Shown here: piece after piece, positions 5,851 to 9,068 of the stretch
Position numbering within the stretch: position 1 is the stretch's first letter
How the letters are laid out: every line of letters begins with the position of its first letter
From: CANGYM01 sp044372405
Lineage (GTDB): Bacteria > Pseudomonadota > Alphaproteobacteria > JAJTHO01 > CANGYM01
DNA: 9,068 bases
NCBI GenBank assembly: GCA_044372405.1
Contig: JBILRW010000047.1
Location: 1-9,068 of the forward strand
Direction of reading: 5' to 3'
Notes under the pieces: model-generated
What the model was told of the DNA's origin: nothing
What the model saw: the letters and a program-made list of their open reading frames with translations, nothing else
The model's database searches: none
Translations under genes and position numbers: made by a program

Positions 5851-7724
5851 TAAATGGTGTATCCCCACACTTTGGTGTCCAGCGCAAAGTTGTCTTCTAC
5901 ATAGCGCACCAGAATTTCCAGGGCCTCATCCGGTGACAGGGACTCGGTATCAATAATCAGATCGGGCGATGTGGGGGCTTCATAGGGGGCGGAGACACCG
6001 GTAAATTCAGGGATTTCCCCAGCGCGGGCTTTTTTATAGAGGCCCTTGGGGTCGCGGGCTTCACAGGTGGCCAGATCAGCCTTAATATAAACTTCGTGAA
6101 ATGGAAGGGGCCCTGCAAGGTGCCGGACGCGGGCCCGATCCGTTATATATGGGGCAATAAACGCCGTGATGACCAGCATGCCGGCCTCAGCAAACAAACG
6201 GGAAATTTCCCCCACGCGGCGCAGGTTTTCCTGGCGATCATCGGGGGAAAAACCCAAATCAGAGGATAAATGGCGGCGAATGTTATCCCCATCCAAAACG
6301 TAAACCCGGTATCCCTTTTGAAACAGGGCTTTTTCCAGGGCGATGGACAGGGTGGTTTTGCCCGATCCGGACAGGCCGGTGAAAAACAGGATGCCCGCTT
6401 GGTGATTGTTCTGGGCCTCGCGGTGGGGCAGCTCAACCTTGTGTTCCACAGGGGTTAGATAGGGATTGTGGAGATCATGGCTGCGCTGGTTGGGGAATCC
6501 TTCCGTGCTGATGACGCCGCCGCCGGCGATGTCGTAGCCGTCCACCAGAACAAACCGGCCCATGGTGTCGTGGGTGCGGAAATCATCCAGGGCGATTTTG
6601 GCGTGGGTGCGGATAATCACATCGGCAATGGCGTGGCGGGGAATTTCGGTGGTGGATTGCTCCGTTAAATTACCCATATCCACAACGCGCTCGATGGCCT
6701 CAATTTTGGCGGGCAAGGCATGGGTGTGGACCTTTAATTTATACGTGGCCCCCACTTTGGCGGATTGGGTACCCAGCCAGAACAGGCGCGCGCGAAAAAC
6801 ATTGGTTTCAAAGGGGGCGTGTTCAGGGTGGGCAATGACCTGGCCGCGCTCGATAAATAGCTGTTCGCTGAGGGTAATGGACACCGATTGACCGGCCTTG
6901 GCCGCCAAAATGGGGGCGTTGGGCTCGGGGAAGGCCTCAATGGATTTAATCTGTGTTGTCTTGCCTGTGGGGGAAATGACGATGGTATCGCCAATGCGCA
7001 GGCGTCCGCTTTCGATGCGTCCGGCGATGATGCGGCGGTGATCCAGTTTATACACATCCTGAACGGGCAAGCGCAGGGGCAAATTGACCAAACTTTGCCG
7101 GGCCGAGCACATCAGCATCGCCCGAACCACCGTGGGGCCATCGTACCAGGGCATGGACGCGGCGGGGTCCTTCAGGTTTTCGCCGCTGCGGGCGGACACG
7201 GGAATAATGGCGCGGGCCTCTAAATTCAGCGTGGCGAGATACGCTCTGTAATCGGCGCATAAACGCTCATAGGCCTGCTCGCTATAATCCACCAAATCCA
7301 TTTTGTTAATAATAACAATCAGCTGCTTGATGTTCAGGAGCTGCGCCAGGGCGGCGTGGCGTTTGGATTGTTCCTGAATCCCCTCGCTGGCATCAATCAG
7401 CAGCAAAGCCGCATCGGCATTGGCCGCGCCGGTGATCATGTTTTTGATAAATTCCCGGTGCCCGGGGGCATCGATGATGGTATAGATTTCATCATTGATT
7501 TTCAGGGGGATGTGGGCGGTGTCAATGGTAATGCCCTGATCCCGCTCAGCCTTTAGCCCATCCATGACAAAGGCCCATTCAAACGGCATGCCGCGGCGTT
7601 TGCACATGGCCTGGATGGCCTCCATCTTGCCGTCTTTTAAATTGCCGGTTTCATAAATCAAACGACCCACAAGCGTGGATTTTCCGTGGTCAACGTGACC
7701 GATAATGGCGAAATGTGTGTTCAT
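5850..7724 (-). CDS. cysNC: Bifunctional CysN-like GTPase / adenylylsulfate kinase fusion
   Basis: The N-terminal half is a translational-type GTPase of the CysN/EF-1alpha group: G1 GHVDHGKST (9-17), GITID (64-68), G3 DAPGH (85-89), G4 NKMD (140-143), G5 SAR (177-179), then two beta-barrel domains to about 410. CysN normally uses GTP hydrolysis to drive CysD-catalysed formation of APS. The C-terminal half (about 441-615) is APS kinase, making PAPS: P-loop GLSGSGKT (450-457), DGDNIRRHLSSDLGFSPDDR and CEARDPKGLYKKARAGEIPEF. The 624-residue length suits a NodQ-type fusion. Two oddities: the IIDAPGHREFIKNMITG stretch reads more like EF-1alpha than like typical CysN, and the kinase has FIAPY where most have FISP, so the serine that is phosphorylated in E. 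coli CysC is Ala524. No cysD lies upstream; the gene opens onto a non-coding gap. No ribosome site is evident before the ATG at 7724. Confidence 0.92.
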   Translation of the reverse strand: MNTHFAIIGHVDHGKSTLVGRLIYETGNLKDGKMEAIQAMCKRRGMPFEWAFVMDGLKAERDQGITIDTAHIPLKINDEIYTIIDAPGHREFIKNMITGAANADAALLLIDASEGIQEQSKRHAALAQLLNIKQLIVIINKMDLVDYSEQAYERLCADYRAYLATLNLEARAIIPVSARSGENLKDPAASMPWYDGPTVVRAMLMCSARQSLVNLPLRLPVQDVYKLDHRRIIAGRIESGRLRIGDTIVISPTGKTTQIKSIEAFPEPNAPILAAKAGQSVSITLSEQLFIERGQVIAHPEHAPFETNVFRARLFWLGTQSAKVGATYKLKVHTHALPAKIEAIERVVDMGNLTEQSTTEIPRHAIADVIIRTHAKIALDDFRTHDTMGRFVLVDGYDIAGGGVISTEGFPNQRSHDLHNPYLTPVEHKVELPHREAQNNHQAGILFFTGLSGSGKTTLSIALEKALFQKGYRVYVLDGDNIRRHLSSDLGFSPDDRQENLRRVGEISRLFAEAGMLVITAFIAPYITDRARVRHLAGPLPFHEVYIKADLATCEARDPKGLYKKARAGEIPEFTGVSAPYEAPTSPDLIIDTESLSPDEALEILVRYVEDNFALDTKVWGYTI

Positions 7725-7755
7725 AGGGATGAAAAATAAGGGGTTTGTGTGTCTT

Positions 7756-7772
7756 TATGGACTCTATCCATA
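7756..7772. promoter_or_regulatory. Perfect inverted repeat upstream of cysNC (possible operator)
   Basis: TATGGA-CTCTA-TCCATA is a perfect 6-bp inverted repeat with a 5-base centre. It lies 32 bp upstream of the cysNC start, inside the stretch where a promoter or 5' leader is expected. It could be an operator for a dimeric regulator or a small RNA hairpin. Nothing identifies the factor, and short repeats of this size also arise by chance. Confidence 0.3.
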
Positions 7773-7829
7773 GCGTATATCGGGGACGGCGGCAAGCGGG
7801 TAGCTGGCCAGGTGACGGGCAACATGAAT

Positions 7830-7871
7830 GTCAATAAAATTCTTGACTAATATACATATATATATTACGCT
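7830..7871 (+). promoter_or_regulatory. Candidate promoter of the lipoprotein gene, with an inverted repeat over the -35
   Basis: TTGACT (7843-7848) matches five of six -35 positions. At 17 bp spacing lies TACGCT (7866-7871), which matches the three strongest -10 positions. The spacer is a TATATA-rich run. The -35 forms one arm of a perfect repeat, GTCAA-N8-TTGAC (7830-7847); the other arm reads TTGACA on the minus strand, but no good -10 follows it toward cysNC. Transcription from here would give a leader of about 115 bases before the ATG at 7993. Confidence 0.35.
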
Positions 7872-7932
7872 AAATTTAATTCTTATATCGCCACTTTCAA
7901 CGAAAAAATTTTTTATCACTTTTTTTCAATGA

Positions 7933-7983
7933 TGGGATGCGGTTAAGAGGTTCGTCTCGTTTTTTCATCCCAACCACGTTGGG
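7933..7983 (+). promoter_or_regulatory. Leader with two mutually exclusive hairpins before the lipoprotein gene
   Basis: Two helices can form in the 5' leader but not together. The long-range one pairs TGGGATG (7933-7939) with CATCCCA (7966-7972). The local one pairs CCCAAC (7969-7974) with GTTGGG (7978-7983) around a CAC loop. They share the CCCA at 7969-7972. GGG at 7981-7983, nine bases before the ATG, is the only visible ribosome-site-like sequence, and it is buried in the second hairpin. The layout could allow translational control. It does not match a riboswitch or thermosensor class that I know. Confidence 0.3.
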
Positions 7984-7992
7984 TAAAATATC

Positions 7993-8334
7993 ATGAAAGG
8001 ATTAATTGCGCTTCTTGGTTTGGGTTTGGCTCTTTCTTCCTGTGGCGGCTCTGCTCAGGAAAAAGTTCAGGTTCGTGGGGAAATTGAAGCGTCTATCCCC
8101 ATGAGTCTTTTCACCGGAGAGTCAAATAATGACCCCGTTTGGTTTTTCATCAATGATGGTGGGAACCAGTTCCTTGGTCACCTGACCGAGGAGCAAATCC
8201 AAAACAAAAGTTTTAAAAAAGCTTGGTCTACCTGCAATTTTGTCCTCTCCCCCACGGGGGAGAAGGACACCGAGACCGGAAAGCCTTTGTACAAAATTGA
8301 GGCACAATCTGATTGTGTCTCTAACATAAAATAA
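7993..8334 (+). CDS. Small lipoprotein of unknown function
   Basis: The 113-residue product starts with a lipoprotein signal: Lys2, a hydrophobic run (LIALLGLGLAL) and the lipobox LSSC with Cys17. The residues after the cysteine are GGS, without the Asp that marks inner-membrane retention in enterics, so outer-membrane placement is more likely. The mature domain of about 97 residues is mixed and acidic to neutral, with VRGEIEASIP, a DPVWFFINDGG patch and two cysteines (81 and 108) that could form a disulfide in the periplasm. I do not recognise the family. It is a single-gene unit: promoter-like sequence and a structured leader precede it, and a strong terminator begins 11 bp after its stop. 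Confidence 0.8.
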   Translation: MKGLIALLGLGLALSSCGGSAQEKVQVRGEIEASIPMSLFTGESNNDPVWFFINDGGNQFLGHLTEEQIQNKSFKKAWSTCNFVLSPTGEKDTETGKPLYKIEAQSDCVSNIK

Positions 8335-8344
8335 ATAATCCCCT

Positions 8345-8386
8345 AATCCCCCGCCCGTTTCCAAAGCGGGGGATTTCGTTTTTTTT
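8345..8386 (+). terminator. Rho-independent terminator after the lipoprotein gene
   Basis: A perfect 10-bp stem, AATCCCCCGC (8345-8354) with GCGGGGGATT (8366-8375), closes an 11-base loop. It is followed by TTCG and eight thymines on the plus strand. It lies between convergent genes. On the minus strand the stem is followed by an A/T-rich but interrupted tract, so it may weakly stop yoeB transcripts as well. Confidence 0.88.
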
Positions 8387-8391
8387 GGGGG
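8368..8391 (+). repeat. Direct repeat module, copy 1
   Basis: GGGGGATTTCG, then eight T, then at least five G (the run continues to nine G at 8395). The same string with seven T occurs in the same orientation at 9015-9037. In this copy it forms the 3' arm and T tract of the terminator. The two copies bracket the toxin-antitoxin operon. Confidence 0.7.
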
Positions 8392-8395
8392 GGGG

Positions 8396-8656
8396 CTAAT
8401 CCCCGTAATGATAGCAACATTGCACAATCACCAAATCATCCCCGGAAACTTTGTAAACCAAGCGATGTTCGTGGGTCACGCGGCGGGACCAATATCCTGA
8501 CAGGTCGTGCTTCAGGGCCTCGGGCTTTCCCGTTCCTGAAAAAGGGGATTTCAGACATTCTTTGATCAACGTTCTGATTTTCTTTTGCAATTTGGGATCT
8601 TGATCGGCCAAAGTGCAAAATTGATCCCATGCCTTTTGAGAAAAGACAAGATTCAT
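8396..8656 (-). CDS. yoeB: Toxin of the YoeB/Txe family (mRNA interferase)
   Basis: YoeB toxins bind the ribosome and cleave mRNA in the A site. The 86-residue product has the compact RelE-like fold length and the diagnostic run GKPEALKHDLSGYWSRRVTHEHRLVY, given here only by its landmarks. The catalytic positions of E. coli YoeB are kept: Glu46, Arg65, His83 and Tyr84. Two differences are visible: the residue before YHY is Cys81, where E. coli has Arg (CRYHY), and the protein runs on two residues (Gly-Asp) beyond the usual C-terminal Tyr. Its ATG overlaps the antitoxin stop (ATGA, 8653-8656), typical of coupled toxin translation. The toxin is probably intact, though the changes near the active-site tail leave activity untested. 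Confidence 0.93.
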   Translation of the reverse strand: MNLVFSQKAWDQFCTLADQDPKLQKKIRTLIKECLKSPFSGTGKPEALKHDLSGYWSRRVTHEHRLVYKVSGDDLVIVQCCYHYGD

Positions 8657-8907
8657 GCCTCATCCCCCTTCACCCGATGAACCACCCCCGATTCAACCTG
8701 GTGAAGGCTTTGATACAGAAAATCCGCATTTTTGGGGTTTTTGAGCAGGTGCAGGGTTTCCTGCCAGCCATTAAAATCCTCCAGCGACATCATCACCACC
8801 GGACTCCCATCGCGGCGGGTGATGAGCAAGGGTTCGTGATTATGACACACGGCATCCAAACTTTTGGATAAATTCTGCCTCAGCGTAGTGTAGGTTTGTG
8901 TTTCCAT
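8653..8907 (-). CDS. yefM: Antitoxin of the YefM/Phd family
   Basis: The 84-residue antitoxin should bind and neutralise the YoeB partner through a flexible C-terminus and bind its own promoter as a dimer through the N-terminal Phd fold. The N-terminus TYTTLRQNLSKSLDAVCHNH, followed by PLLITRRDGSPVVMMSLEDF, is the standard YefM pattern. The C-terminal helix (about residues 46-75) would wrap the toxin. The start at 8907 is preceded by an AGGAG site 12-13 bases upstream and an extended -10 promoter. It is the first gene of a two-gene operon and overlaps the toxin by four bases. Confidence 0.93.
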   Translation of the reverse strand: METQTYTTLRQNLSKSLDAVCHNHEPLLITRRDGSPVVMMSLEDFNGWQETLHLLKNPKNADFLYQSLHQVESGVVHRVKGDEA

Positions 8908-8919
8908 AACAATACTTTT

Positions 8920-8949
8920 CTCCTCTTCAAAACAGCACCCAGTATAACA
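8920..8949 (-). promoter_or_regulatory. Promoter and ribosome site of the toxin-antitoxin operon
   Basis: On the minus strand TGTTATACT (8949-8941) is an extended -10 (TG-n-TATACT), which can work without a good -35; no good -35 stands at 17 bp, and a TTGAAA lies 22 bp away. GAGGAG (8925-8920) gives a ribosome site 12 bases before the yefM ATG. The TGTACA hexamers known from E. coli YefM operators are not seen. Confidence 0.6.
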
Positions 8950-8984
8950 GATATTGGTGGGGCTTTCATTTCAAAAAGTGAAAA

Positions 8985-9037
8985 AATCACCCTACCCCAC
9001 CCCTAACCAAGGTGGGGGGATTTCGTTTTTTTGGGGG
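8985..9037 (+). repeat. Terminator-like stem-loop and direct repeat module, copy 2
   Basis: CCCCACC (8995-9001) pairs perfectly with GGTGGGG (9011-9017) around a 9-base loop, and AATC/GATT (8985-8988 with 9019-9022) can close an imperfect lower stem. Seven T follow at 9026-9032. The module GGGGGATTTCG-T7-G5 (9015-9037) matches copy 1 at 8368-8391 apart from one T. As a terminator it would act on plus-strand transcripts, but no plus-strand gene ends here, so it may be a dispersed repeat or a remnant. The short remaining stretch to the window end shows no gene. Confidence 0.55.
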
Positions 9038-9068
9038 CGCGCATTAAAAAGAGTCTTTTGTTAGCGCA

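Noticed and set aside
5836..5868. Upstream ATG at 5868 for the DUF4402-like gene
   Set aside because: It overlaps the end of cysNC and adds 11 residues ahead of a complete signal peptide; the ATG at 5835 has the better ribosome site.
7824..7850. Eight-codon reading frame (MNVNKILD) in the intergenic leader region
   Set aside because: It has no ribosome site, overlaps the candidate -35 box and is short enough to arise by chance.
7725..7992. Known riboswitch (SAM, cobalamin, TPP) or tRNA in the largest intergenic gap
   Set aside because: None of the conserved core sequences of these elements, and no cloverleaf, could be seen on either strand.
8122..8427. Minus-strand open frame across the lipoprotein gene and terminator
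   Set aside because: It would read through the terminator stem and is antisense to a gene with a clear lipobox.
8969..8983. TTTCA-AAAAG-TGAAA hairpin upstream of yefM
   Set aside because: It is a weak A/T-only style stem in low-complexity DNA; without conservation data it cannot be told from chance.

Overview
The window looks like the chromosome of an alphaproteobacterium. The strongest sign is the plus-strand block hemD-like / mitofilin(Mic60)-like / hemY, an arrangement typical of that class. A minus-strand acpP-fabF pair and proteins of alphaproteobacterial character agree with this. Base composition looks roughly balanced by eye. I cannot name the genus. No rRNA, tRNA, CRISPR array, insertion sequence or phage gene was seen.

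Layout. (1) 1-1653, minus strand: acpP, fabF and the start of a RidA-family gene that runs off the left edge, forming a fatty-acid synthesis operon. (2) 1654-1739: an 86-bp divergent intergenic region. (3) 1740-5259, plus strand: a uroporphyrinogen-III synthase-like gene, a mitofilin-like membrane protein, HemY with a C-terminal zinc ribbon, and a GmhB-like heptose bisphosphate phosphatase. These are packed with gaps of 18 bp, a 4-bp overlap and 2 bp, so they probably form one operon. (4) 5245-7724, minus strand: a CysN-CysC fusion followed 14 bp later by a secreted DUF4402-like protein whose end overlaps gmhB tail to tail. (5) 7725-7992: an AT-rich divergent intergenic region with promoter-like and hairpin sequences. 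(6) 7993-8386, plus strand: a small lipoprotein gene and a strong terminator. (7) 8396-8949, minus strand: a YefM-YoeB type toxin-antitoxin pair with its own promoter. It is bracketed by two direct copies of a GGGGGATTTCG-T7/8-G5 sequence.

How the genes fit together. AcpP and FabF serve acyl-chain elongation. The hem block combines a tetrapyrrole enzyme with two inner-membrane proteins (mitofilin-like and HemY) that often travel with heme genes in alphaproteobacteria. GmhB points to heptose for LPS or another surface glycan. CysNC would make APS/PAPS, but no CysD partner is encoded next to it, so its role may be an activated-sulfate supply for surface modification rather than cysteine synthesis; this is inference. 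The most notable points are the orphan EF-1alpha-like CysNC with Ala in place of the usual FISP serine, the GmhB variant without its CxC zinc knuckle, the leader of the lipoprotein gene with two competing hairpins, and the repeated terminator-like module around the toxin-antitoxin genes. I did not find a clear, wholly new system.
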